Of a stretch of DNA of 8,762 nucleotides, positions 1 through 5,436 are shown piece after piece (within the stretch, counting starts at the first letter, position 1; each line of letters opens with the position of its first letter). The notes under the pieces were generated by a model that was not told the origin of the DNA, did not search any database, and saw only the letters and a program-made list of their open reading frames with translations. The translations under genes were made by a program, and so were the position numbers. The stretch spans positions 1 through 8,762 of the forward strand of contig CAIVKT010000181.1 of assembly GCA_903906615.1 (NCBI GenBank). Direction: 5' to 3'. Origin of the DNA: an uncultured Bacteroidota bacterium (GTDB lineage: Bacteria > Bacteroidota > Bacteroidia > Chitinophagales > Chitinophagaceae).

Positions 1-53
1 AGGTCTGTCTGGAAGAAGAGTTCTTTGGCTTGTTGTTTTTTTTCGTGTAGCAT
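1..53 (-). CDS. N-terminus of a leftward gene, cut by the window edge
   Basis: Reading leftward from the ATG at 53-51 gives 17 complete codons, MLHEKKQQAKELFFQTD, and runs off the window. The peptide is hydrophilic, lysine- and glutamine-rich and probably alpha-helical. Its KKQQAKELFFQTD pattern recalls the first helix of small helix-turn-helix proteins such as terminase-small-subunit or transposase-type DNA-binding proteins, but 17 residues cannot prove that. It is unlike the low-complexity repeats that follow, and the gene would start right at the edge of the 1.1-kb repeat region, so its promoter would lie within that region. No Shine-Dalgarno sequence is visible, as is usual in Bacteroidota. 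A chance ATG-initiated reading is the alternative. Confidence 0.45.
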   Translation of the reverse strand, partial: MLHEKKQQAKELFFQTD

Positions 54-83
54 GTTGATAGTGTTTTAGTGTTTAGTGGGGTT

Positions 84-123
84 CACGCAAAGAGCGCAAA
101 GGATTGCCGCAAGGGGCGCAAAG
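84..123. repeat. CGCAAAG-type short tandem/interspersed repeat
   Basis: The heptamer CGCAAAG occurs at 86-92, 95-101 and 117-123, with a degenerate CGCAAGG copy at 108-114. The first two lie 9 bp apart and the others are less regular. I recall this CGCAAAGAGCGCAAAG style of sequence as a frequent intergenic repeat in Bacteroidota genomes. It has no credible coding frame. Its role is unknown. Confidence 0.5.
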
Positions 124-170
124 TTTTGTTTGTTGTTGTTTGGAGTAAGGTCGCTAGGTTCGTGTGTTGT

Positions 171-240
171 TAACCCCGAAGGGGTGATATTATTATAGTA
201 TTTGTGGTTGGTTATGGGGATGAACCCTGAAGGGGAGATT
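171..240. repeat. Two copies of a CCCCGAAGGGG hairpin repeat
   Basis: Copy one has the perfect stem ACCCC (173-177), loop GAA, GGGGT (181-185), followed by GATATTATTATAG. Copy two at 223-240 reads AACCCTGAAGGGGAGATTATT, the same motif with one stem mismatch and a similar AT tail. Translated, such copies give spurious NPEG-type peptides. The pattern matches a dispersed intergenic hairpin repeat of Bacteroidota as I remember it. The two copies lie 50 bp apart, which indicates local amplification or nested insertion. Confidence 0.55.
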
Positions 241-343
241 ATTTCGTGTTGCGCCGGTGGTGGTGTTCCTCACCAGCGCCCTCGTGTTGGGATGCGTGTG
301 TTTGTTAGGTGTTGTCTCATCCTCGCGAGCGCTCTGCGGGAGT

Positions 344-468
344 TTACTTTTCTTTTCAGCAGCAAAAAGAAAAGTAACAAAAGAAAGTGCCGGCGCCAAA
401 AATCGCTCCACGCTCGAAGCCACCGCACGGCCGCTCCCGCAATTCTGCGGGACAGGCTGTTTTGGCGC
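344..468. repeat. Structured interspersed repeat with nested hairpins
   Basis: Three inverted repeats are packed into 125 bp. A perfect 13-bp stem, TTACTTTTCTTTT (344-356) with AAAAGAAAAGTAA (365-377), has an 8-nt loop. A long-range 9-bp pair joins GCGCCAAAA (393-401) to TTTTGGCGC (460-468). Enclosed in that pair is the 7-bp stem TCCCGCA (435-441) with TGCGGGA (446-452), loop ATTC. The open frames across this stretch translate to lysine/serine-rich or LPQFCGTGCFGA-like peptides that I recognise as common spurious products of a repeat found in many bacterial genomes. I therefore call a repeat element, not a gene. An expressed structured RNA is possible, but there is no direct support for it. 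Confidence 0.55.
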
Positions 469-499
469 ATAGCTCTGCTTCTTTCCTGTACGATAAAAA

Positions 500-540
500 A
501 CACTATAGATAGTGTCATGGAGAGCCTCGTCGAGCCATGA
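500..540. repeat. Back-to-back perfect hairpins
   Basis: ACACTAT (500-506), AG, ATAGTGT (509-515) forms a perfect 7-bp stem. It is followed directly, sharing base 515, by TCATGG (515-520) pairing with CCATGA (535-540), which encloses CTCG (526-529), T, CGAG (531-534). No T-run follows, so an intrinsic terminator is unlikely. It probably belongs to the same repeat mosaic as the neighbouring elements. Confidence 0.45.
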
Positions 541-652
541 TACGTTGTTGGGCAGGTATTATGGAAGGTTTTATTTTGGGTTGATATTGCATGGTTTTGG
601 GTTTTTGGGGCATAAAGGTGGGAAGGAAGGAGGGATTTGCAAAAACGAACAT

Positions 653-703
653 CTATGACAGCACGTATTTGTACTGTCATAGGCGTGTGGGTGTCTGTCA
701 TAG
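653..703. promoter_or_regulatory. Three CTGTCATAG sites on a 21-bp period
   Basis: CTATGACAG at 653-661 is the exact reverse complement of CTGTCATAG at 674-682 and 695-703. The site centres fall at 657, 678 and 699, so each step is 21 bp, two helical turns, and all sites face one side of the helix. The first two form a 9-bp inverted repeat with a 12-nt spacer, and the third is a direct copy. This is the geometry of an operator array or a cooperative protein-binding cluster. No adjacent rightward gene is visible. A hairpin repeat plus a decayed extra copy is the alternative. Confidence 0.4.
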
Positions 704-715
704 AAAAAAGAATGT

Positions 716-735
716 GGGCGGGGCAAGGGTTTGGG
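716..735 (+). other. Canonical G-quadruplex motif
   Basis: GGGCGGGGCAAGGGTTTGGG has four G-runs of at least three, separated by loops of 1, 3 and 3 nt (C, CAA, TTT). It satisfies the classic three-tetrad G4 pattern on the plus strand. It lies 12 bp downstream of the three-site array. Folding in vivo is not shown. Confidence 0.5.
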
Positions 736-828
736 CTGATTTTGTGTGTTTTTTGAGGGACTTTGCGGAATGTGGATAAATGTGGTGGGTATTTGGGAGA
801 TATGGGTGATATAAATTATGAGTAATGC

Positions 829-1190
829 TTCTGCCTGGGACGGGGCAGGCATGTTGGGATCCGTTTTATCCTGTATCGCGAGTTCGAAGGGCGATGCCCC
901 TCGCTATGAGATCGTGCCCGTTCCGGGCGTGTCCGTATTTTGAGGTATCTATACCCGCTCTGTAAGCACCCCGTTAGGTGGTGCCACCTTTGTAGCATCT
1001 TGTGTACGCCCGTTGGGCTGCACCCCCTGCCTTCGGCTGGGCAGGCAGTAGCGGGTGCCACTATTCGTGTTGGGATATGCTCGTGTAGTTACGCCAATCG
1101 GGTTCCGATAGCTATCGTAAGGCAACCGGCAAGGACGTATCCTGGAAGACTACGCCCAACTAAGGGAAGACTACGCACTACGTTATGTTA
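829..1190. repeat. Mosaic of short inverted and direct repeats
   Basis: About 360 bp carry no credible gene but many perfect short repeats. These are TGCCTG/CAGGCA (832-837, 846-851), AGGTGG-TG-CCACCT (976-989), CTGCC/GGCAG (1027-1031, 1040-1044), the 12-bp palindrome CGATAGCTATCG (1106-1117), and GGAAGACTACGC repeated directly at 1144-1155 and 1165-1176. The CGATAGCTATCG palindrome and the GCCACC hairpin resemble intergenic repeats I associate with Bacteroidota. The region ends where the AT-rich Hsp70 remnant begins, so it may be a hotspot for insertion and deletion. Confidence 0.5.
889..937 (+). repeat. Interspersed repeat, copy 1 (GGGCGATGCCC...GGGCGT type)
   Basis: It starts with the hairpin GGGC-GAT-GCCC (889-899), continues with CTATGAGAT (904-912), and has GCCC/GGGC arms around 916-928. 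The same order of blocks appears at 5068-5120, where the copy is better preserved. Both copies translate in the same frame to related peptides (GDAPRYEIVPVPGV here, GDALSYEIVSFQGV there), the spurious peptide typical of this repeat. It is non-coding in all likelihood. Confidence 0.6.
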
Positions 1191-2678
1191 CTAAAACCCT
1201 ATTTTACCATTACCAGTCTGTGCGCTTCGTTGAGCATTTTTAGGAAGCAAGTTTATCAAACCCCAATTTATTTCTTTCAGTCTATCAAAGTTTCTATTCC
1301 CAATTGCTAAATTACCAGCTTCCATCAGGCTTTTGGCTTGTTCCTGATCATTAAATAATTGAGGTTTCTCAATTAATCTATTGAATCTTGCTTCTAAAAA
1401 TGCTGGTGTTCTCCAAAGGATACTGGTTCCTAAATCCAAAAGTGCTTCAATAGCCTCAATAATTTTTAAAGGTGTAATTGCATTCAGAAATATTTGTTCG
1501 CGCCCTACGATTTCTTCAAAATTTTTATGATCTGAATCGTTACCATTTTCATCCACAATCTCTTTGCACCAATTTTTTTCCTCGAAATATCTTGATTTTA
1601 GAATAGACAATTTTTTGTCCTTTGTTGCATTATCTATTTCTTGGGCAATTTTCCTTTTATTATCTTCAAATTGAAATTTTTTATCTGTTACGTCATCGCT
1701 AATTAAATTGTTTGCATTGATCACTAAATCGTTTACTTTTCTTTTGAGTAAAGTTAGTTCGTCTGCAGTTTCATAATCTTCACGATCTACAGCTTCCTCA
1801 ATTTCCTTTTCTAATTTTTGGTTTAAGGTATTGACTTCGTCTTGCAATTTCGTAACAGGTAAATGTCTTTGTGATAAATTAAATACTGTCGAAAATTGTT
1901 GTTCTGACATTAAGATGTCAACAATCACTTTCAAATCTCTGCTTTCACTCATTTCTAATGTAATTTCGATTTCTGTACCCCTTAAAATATCACGGCTTAC
2001 CATATTTCCGTCTATTTCTATGTACCCTATACATTGGTTTGCCTGCGGCATAGCGTATTGAGGCCCTTCTAGTACATTGATTAAAATCTTATCCGCACTA
2101 TTTTTTATTATTGATTTATGAAGAGGATATATTCTGCTTCTTTTTGTTGGGAGTATGTCGTTTTTCTTGAAAAATAGATCAAGTTTAGTCGAATTTATTT
2201 CCAACTCAAGATCGCCGTCAATTTCTAAACATATATCATGTGGCAATGGTTGACCTGCAACGGTGTATTTTCCTTGTGCAATTCCAATCAATTCAACATC
2301 AGTTTCTACAGCATTATTTTTACTATCAAGAATTGTAAAGTTGAAGAAATTATACGAATTTTTTATTAATGGAAGGTCTTCAGAAAATCGATGGGCTAAT
2401 GGCTTCCTGCCGCTATCATAGCCTTTATCTTCTCTCGTTATCTGGTAAAACATTCCTTCAATATTACCATCAACTTTTCCTGCTAAAATTTCCTCTGTAT
2501 CCTGTGATGTTTTTGAATAAGCTAACTTTATTTTAAATGCCGTGGTTGATTGATTTTTATCTGAATCATCAAAATTCTTTTCTTTTGTACCAGCGTAATA
2601 AGCAGCGCCAACTGCTATGGCGGTAGTCGGATCTATATCACATTTAATAGGAACTTGCAGTATTTCTTCTAGGTAGTT
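1191..2678 (-). pseudogene. 5'-truncated Hsp70/DnaK-family gene lacking the ATPase domain
   Basis: The open frame runs from 2678 to the TAG at 1193-1191, about 495 codons. Its first 30 codons contain DIDPTTAIAVGAAYYAG, the hallmark end of the Hsp70 nucleotide-binding domain (compare the V/DP..AVA.GAA motif of DnaK). A substrate-binding-domain-like section follows, including INVLEG, YIEIDG and the RGTEIEITLEM beta strands. A charged coiled-coil section (EEAVDREDYETADELTLLKRK) and a helical C-terminus complete it. The roughly 350 upstream residues of an ATPase domain, including the phosphate-binding loops, are missing: the frame is closed by a TAA at 2681-2679, 1 bp past the stop of the DUF5996 gene. 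The first in-frame ATG is at 2453, which would give a 420-residue product without the GAA motif. Base use is much more AT-rich than in the genes on either side, suggesting foreign origin. I favour a decaying remnant of an accessory Hsp70-like chaperone. An expressed ATPase-free fragment is possible but unsupported. Confidence 0.75.
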
Positions 2679-2682
2679 TTAT

Positions 2683-3606
2683 TCAGAGTTTATTTGAGGC
2701 CAATTCGCTTATATCCCAGCCACCTTTTTTTGCGCCGGCGGTATAGGAGCTTTCTAAGAACTGGAGCAATGCTTTTTGTGGGTCTGCGGCTGTGCGCATA
2801 TCTCCATAGGTATAGAGCGCCATCGGGCTTCCGTTTTGTTGTATCCATTTGGCGCCTTCGGGCTGCAAAGGCTCTTGGTCAATGCCATCGGGGGCGGGGT
2901 ATGTATAGCTGTAGAAGGCGAGCTCCTGGATGTTGTTATCGCCGGCCCAGAATCCTGCGCTGATGACCTCGTGTGAATAGGCTTCTGCATTGACCTTGGT
3001 GGCGCCGGGTATGGTTGGCGCTTTATGGCCTGAAAAACGGGTGACTACGAGATCGAAGCTGTGCCAGAATAAATGCACGGGTGAGCATTTGCCCATAAAA
3101 CGGCCACTGAATTCTTTTAAGATGGGATCTATATAGGACAGAATTTTCCAAAACCTATCTACATATACTTTATCGTAAGTGCAATGCTCCCGGTCATCTT
3201 TAAAGGGTGTGTTGGTTTCAAACTGATAGGGCTTTGCCAATATTTTTACTTCAATACCCAGCTTATCGAGTATTGCGAAAACCCGGGTATAAAATTCAGC
3301 TACACATAGGCCATCTTTCAGCTCAATTCTTTCTGTTTCGTTGTGATTGGTAGTGATCACTAATTCGTGCCTGCAAAAATCAAAGTTGATCTCTACAAGC
3401 CGGGATTGATAAGGCATCGGGCCTGTGCCGATGCCCCTTGAGTTGACATAGAAAGGTATGTTCCACCAATGATTTTTATAGGGCATCAACTTTAGCTTTA
3501 TCTTCCCAACTATCTGCACATACAGGTGCAGCGTGTTCTTGGTGGCGCGCCACTCATTAAGTGGTAGCGGCGGTAAAACATCTGATTGGATGGTGAGTGT
3601 TTCCAT
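2683..3606 (-). CDS. DUF5996 family protein
   Basis: This 307-residue soluble protein has no signal peptide or membrane segment. The N-terminus carries the family signature: LPPLPLNEWRATKNTLHLY (11-29), QIVGKIKLKL (31-40), NHWWNIPFYV (45-54) and RGIGTGPMPY (57-66). Further conserved-looking blocks are SPVHLFWHSFDLVVTRFSG (175-193), the GFWAGD segment near 220, and YTYPAPDG near 235. The length and the KKGGWD ending fit a complete family member. The molecular function is unknown in the family, and no catalytic site can be assigned from sequence. The gene starts 17 bp downstream of the zinc-finger gene on the same strand, so the two are probably co-transcribed. Its TGA is followed after 1 bp by the remnant of the Hsp70 gene, so the deletion that removed the Hsp70 head stopped just short of this gene. 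The ATG at 3606 is chosen because the conserved block begins about 11 residues later. Confidence 0.9.
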   Translation of the reverse strand: METLTIQSDVLPPLPLNEWRATKNTLHLYVQIVGKIKLKLMPYKNHWWNIPFYVNSRGIGTGPMPYQSRLVEINFDFCRHELVITTNHNETERIELKDGLCVAEFYTRVFAILDKLGIEVKILAKPYQFETNTPFKDDREHCTYDKVYVDRFWKILSYIDPILKEFSGRFMGKCSPVHLFWHSFDLVVTRFSGHKAPTIPGATKVNAEAYSHEVISAGFWAGDNNIQELAFYSYTYPAPDGIDQEPLQPEGAKWIQQNGSPMALYTYGDMRTAADPQKALLQFLESSYTAGAKKGGWDISELASNKL

Positions 3607-3623
3607 AATTGAAAAGCCGAGGA

Positions 3624-3899
3624 TTATTCGTAATCAATAAAGAGATCGTGGGGGTAGCAATACATCCACTGCTCTCCCGGTTCGGCTGAAATGATGACTG
3701 GGTGATGCGTTTTATGATTATGCTTAGTCATATGCATATTTGGTGAGGCATCGCAGCAAAGCGTTGCCCCGCAGGTCTGGCAGGTACGCAGGTGTACCCA
3801 TTCGTCGCCTGTTTTTATACATTCCTCACATACATAGTCTTTCGGCAGTGTAAGCTCTTTGATATTGTCAATGTGTTCGCAATTGGTAGGTTGATCCAT
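3624..3899 (-). CDS. UBP-type zinc-finger domain protein
   Basis: This 91-residue protein consists almost entirely of one UBP-type (ZnF-UBP, PF02148-like) zinc finger. Candidate zinc ligands in order are C7 and H9, C24 and C27 in VCEEC, C40 and C43 in CQTCG, C48/C49, H56, H60, H65/H66 and C81. The family phrases CEH, CEECIKTGDEWVHLRTCQ and HPVIISAEPGEQW are all present. In eukaryotes such fingers bind the free ubiquitin C-terminus. In bacteria stand-alone versions are widespread but of unknown role, so ubiquitin binding should not be assumed. It is the first gene of the leftward block and is followed after 17 bp by the DUF5996 gene. The start at 3899 leaves a normal six-residue lead before the first cysteine. 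It is probably cytosolic. Confidence 0.92.
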   Translation of the reverse strand: MDQPTNCEHIDNIKELTLPKDYVCEECIKTGDEWVHLRTCQTCGATLCCDASPNMHMTKHNHKTHHPVIISAEPGEQWMYCYPHDLFIDYE

Positions 3900-4078
3900 A
3901 AATTATCACGTTTATGAGTTTGTCAGATGTAATTTAATATATTTTGGAAAATCAGGCACAAATGGTTCCATATTTTTTGGTTCCTGTGCGAGTGTTGGGC
4001 AGGGGCAAGCCCGGCCCCTACGGCGGTGAAACAAGTACGGTTTTGCGTTGATCTTTTGTTTTTATTTACCTTTAGTAC
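3900..4078. other. Divergent intergenic region with a repeat fragment
   Basis: This 179-bp region separates the leftward zinc-finger/DUF5996 block from the rightward DUF1697/GNAT pair and must hold both promoters. The left part (3900-3980) is AT-rich. The middle holds a GC-rich hairpin, AGGGGC (4001-4006), 7-nt loop, GCCCCT (4014-4019), inside a GGGCAGGGGCAAGCCC context. Its minus-strand translation, VGAGLAPAQH, is a familiar spurious peptide of dispersed repeats. No gene is present. Confidence 0.5.
4042..4074 (+). promoter_or_regulatory. Possible Bacteroidota-type promoter for DUF1697-GNAT
   Basis: TTTG at 4042-4045 and TACCTTTA at 4067-4074 are separated by 21 bp and resemble the Bacteroidota -33 TTTG and -7 TAnnTTTG elements, with one mismatch in the latter. 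The predicted transcription start would fall at or near the ATG at 4079, implying a very short or absent leader. The match is weak in such T-rich sequence. Confidence 0.25.
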
Positions 4079-4615
4079 ATGACTCAATACATTGCTTTTT
4101 TGCGGGCGGTAAATGTGGGTGGCAGGTTTGTGAAGATGGAAGACCTGAAGAAGATGTTTGCGTTGCCGGGTATTAAGAACATCAGTACTTACATACAAAG
4201 TGGGAATGTGGTTTTTGATAGCGCAGAAGCTGATAGGGATGTACTGGTAAAAAAGATAGAAACGAAACTGCTGAAGTCTACCGGATTCGAAGTGAAAACA
4301 TTGATCAGAACAATGCCGGATATGGAGGCGATCATTGAGAATAATCCTTTCAAAAAACATGGGGATGATATGGCCTTGCATGTTAGTTTGCTATCGGCTG
4401 TACCCGATGCGGATAAGGTGAAAGCGCTGCTGTTGCTGCAAACAGAGCAGGAGCAATTCAGGGTAGATGGCGGTGCGGTATATATACTAGTGAAGAAGGG
4501 CGCTTATGGGGAAACTAAATTTTCGAATACTTTTTTGGAGAAAAAGTTGAAAGTGGCTGCTACCACGCGCAACTGGGCTACAGTGAATAAAATGCTGGAG
4601 TATAAAACGAAATAA
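4079..4615 (+). CDS. DUF1697 domain-containing protein
   Basis: This 178-residue cytosolic protein shows the full DUF1697 (PF08002) pattern. It has YIAFLRAVNVGG (4-15) at the N-terminus, LKKMF (23-27), and the central block TYIQSGNVVF (37-46). After an NPF motif past the middle come a VDGGAVYILVKKGAYG segment and the typical closing block TTRNWATVNKMLE. Members are usually about 175-185 residues long, so the protein is complete. No biochemical activity is established for the family that I know of. It is followed after only 3 bp by the GNAT gene, which suggests one transcription unit. No Shine-Dalgarno sequence is evident. The ATG at 4079 is secure because the conserved region begins three residues later. 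Confidence 0.94.
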   Translation: MTQYIAFLRAVNVGGRFVKMEDLKKMFALPGIKNISTYIQSGNVVFDSAEADRDVLVKKIETKLLKSTGFEVKTLIRTMPDMEAIIENNPFKKHGDDMALHVSLLSAVPDADKVKALLLLQTEQEQFRVDGGAVYILVKKGAYGETKFSNTFLEKKLKVAATTRNWATVNKMLEYKTK

Positions 4616-4618
4616 GGA

Positions 4619-5050
4619 ATGGGAATAGTTACCAGGAACATTGCGGAAGGTGATGCGGCGGCGGTGGCGGGGCTGTCGGCACAGTTGGGGTATGTGATAT
4701 CGGCAGCGGATACGGCAAGGCAGATAACGCTGATGAATGCAAGCGCGAATGATGATGCGTATGTGGCTGTGGATGGCGATGTGGTAGTGGCTTGGCTGCA
4801 TGTATTTTATGCCCTTCGGCTGGAGTCGGGCTCGTTTTGCGAGGTGGGCGGGCTGGTGGTAGATGAGCAATACAGGGGCCGCGGTATTGGTAAGCTGTTG
4901 CTGGCGAGGGCTGCGGAGTGGTGCAATGCCAGGGAATGTAATAGATTGGTGGTACGCAGTAATGCGAAGCGGAAAGAGGCTCATGCGTTTTATAAGGGTG
5001 CCGGGTATGAGGAGGTGAAGGAGCAGAAGGTATTTAAGTTGCGGGTGTAG
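4619..5050 (+). CDS. GNAT family N-acetyltransferase
   Basis: This 143-residue single-domain GNAT protein probably transfers an acyl group, usually acetyl from acetyl-CoA, to an amine. The acetyl-CoA pyrophosphate-binding motif A is clear, QYRGRGIGKLLL (84-95), fitting R/Q-x-x-G-x-G/A, preceded by the beta-strand VGGLVVDE (76-83). The C-terminal part has NAKRKEAHAFYKGAGY (115-130), including Y125, in the usual position of the catalytic or structural tyrosine, and ends with the F-x-L strand. The substrate cannot be read from the sequence; small-molecule amines and protein N-termini are both possible. The start ATG lies 3 bp after the DUF1697 stop, so the two genes are probably co-transcribed and co-translated. 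An interspersed repeat begins 17 bp after its stop. Confidence 0.93.
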   Translation: MGIVTRNIAEGDAAAVAGLSAQLGYVISAADTARQITLMNASANDDAYVAVDGDVVVAWLHVFYALRLESGSFCEVGGLVVDEQYRGRGIGKLLLARAAEWCNARECNRLVVRSNAKRKEAHAFYKGAGYEEVKEQKVFKLRV

Positions 5051-5067
5051 GGTGTTGCGTTTAATAG

Positions 5068-5120
5068 GGCGATGCCCTATCCTATGAGATTGTGTCCTTT
5101 CAGGGCGTTGCCCATTTCGG
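5068..5120 (+). repeat. Interspersed repeat, copy 2 (GGGCGATGCCC...GGGCGTTGCCC)
   Basis: The repeat starts with the hairpin GGGC-GAT-GCCC (5068-5078), runs through CTATGAGATTGTG (5082-5094), and ends with a second hairpin, GGGC-GTT-GCCC (5103-5113), plus ATTTCGG. It matches the block order at 889-937. It sits between the GNAT stop and the truncated TPR duplicate, and an open frame runs through it into the TPR sequence. A gene caller would therefore predict a chimeric start within the repeat (GTG at 5092). Confidence 0.65.
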
Positions 5121-5136
5121 AATTCCCTTCAAGCGT

Positions 5137-5421
5137 ATGAGTGCCATAGCGCTGGATAATACCAGCACGTATTTCTATAACAACAGGGGATTTGACAAGT
5201 ATAAGCTTAATGACCTGGTAGGTGCGATGGCAGACATTGAGATCGCTATGCAAAAGGACCCGGACAATTCATTTGTTTACAAGAACAGGGCGCTGGTATA
5301 CATTGCAATGAAGGAGTGGGATAAAGCCTGTGCCGACCTAACGACTGCGCTGGACAAGGGATTTACACTGCAATATGGCCCTGATGTGAAGGAGTTGATC
5401 AAAGCGAATTGCAGTAATTAG
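5137..5421 (+). pseudogene. 5'-truncated duplicate of the downstream TPR gene
   Basis: From about 5170 the translation aligns without gaps to the C-terminus of the TPR protein at 5649-6626. Shared blocks include NNRGF, KYKLNDL, KNRALVYIAMKE, KACADL and ELIK-NC, and about two thirds of roughly 81 residues are identical by eye. The upstream 230 or so residues of that protein (signal peptide and first repeats) are absent; in their place is the interspersed repeat ending near 5120. The first in-frame ATG is at 5137, and a GTG start at 5092 would lie within the repeat. The product would be about 94 residues with two TPR units and no export signal. Both copies end at the same relative position, which indicates a tandem duplication followed by loss of the 5' part. 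The frame is still open, so the decay is recent or the fragment is tolerated. A functional small TPR protein cannot be excluded. Confidence 0.65.
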
Positions 5422-5436
5422 TATGCAGTGGCTGAT

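Larger units (their letters stand above)
541..828. other. Gene-free G/T-rich stretch on the plus strand
   Basis: No frame gives a protein with credible composition. The plus strand is unusually G- and T-rich, with a G-run cluster at 617-634 (two-tetrad potential) and a full four-run cluster at 716-735. A three-site array lies at 653-703. The stretch may be regulatory or decayed DNA. Nothing else was recognised. Confidence 0.4.

Noticed and set aside
84..123. CRISPR-like array from the CGCAAAG repeats
   Set aside because: The units are only 7 bp with irregular 2-15 bp spacing, and there are no spacers of typical length and no cas genes.
202..540. Open frames across 193-701 on both strands
   Set aside because: They cover the hairpin repeats, and their translations are the lysine/serine-rich and LPQFCGTGCFGA-like peptides typical of repeat-derived spurious frames, with several overlapping frames of equal quality.
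960..1060. tRNA or small structured RNA in the GC-rich part of the repeat mosaic
   Set aside because: Several hairpins are present, but there is no cloverleaf, no T-loop GTTCGA in a suitable place and no CCA-like acceptor pairing.
571..1194. Open frames at 571-852, 816-1061 and 940-1194
   Set aside because: They have low-complexity or Cys/Arg/Pro-rich composition over the short-repeat mosaic, with no recognisable domain or start signal.
1831..2061. Plus-strand open frame inside the Hsp70 remnant
   Set aside because: It is a shadow of the leftward frame, which has clear Hsp70 motifs.
2694..2990. Open frames within the DUF5996 gene
   Set aside because: They are antisense or out-of-frame shadows of a well-supported gene.
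3923..4381. Leftward open frame spanning the divergent region and the DUF1697 gene
   Set aside because: It overlaps a strong gene, and its C-terminal half contains VGAGLAPAQH, a spurious peptide from a dispersed repeat.
4487..4984. 165-codon leftward frame opposite the GNAT gene
   Set aside because: It is His/Arg/Pro-rich antisense sequence to a gene with a clear acetyl-CoA motif.
5092..5421. Intact 109-residue TPR gene starting at GTG 5092
   Set aside because: The first 13 or so codons come from an interspersed repeat and the remainder is a truncated copy of the next gene, so it is recorded as a pseudogene.
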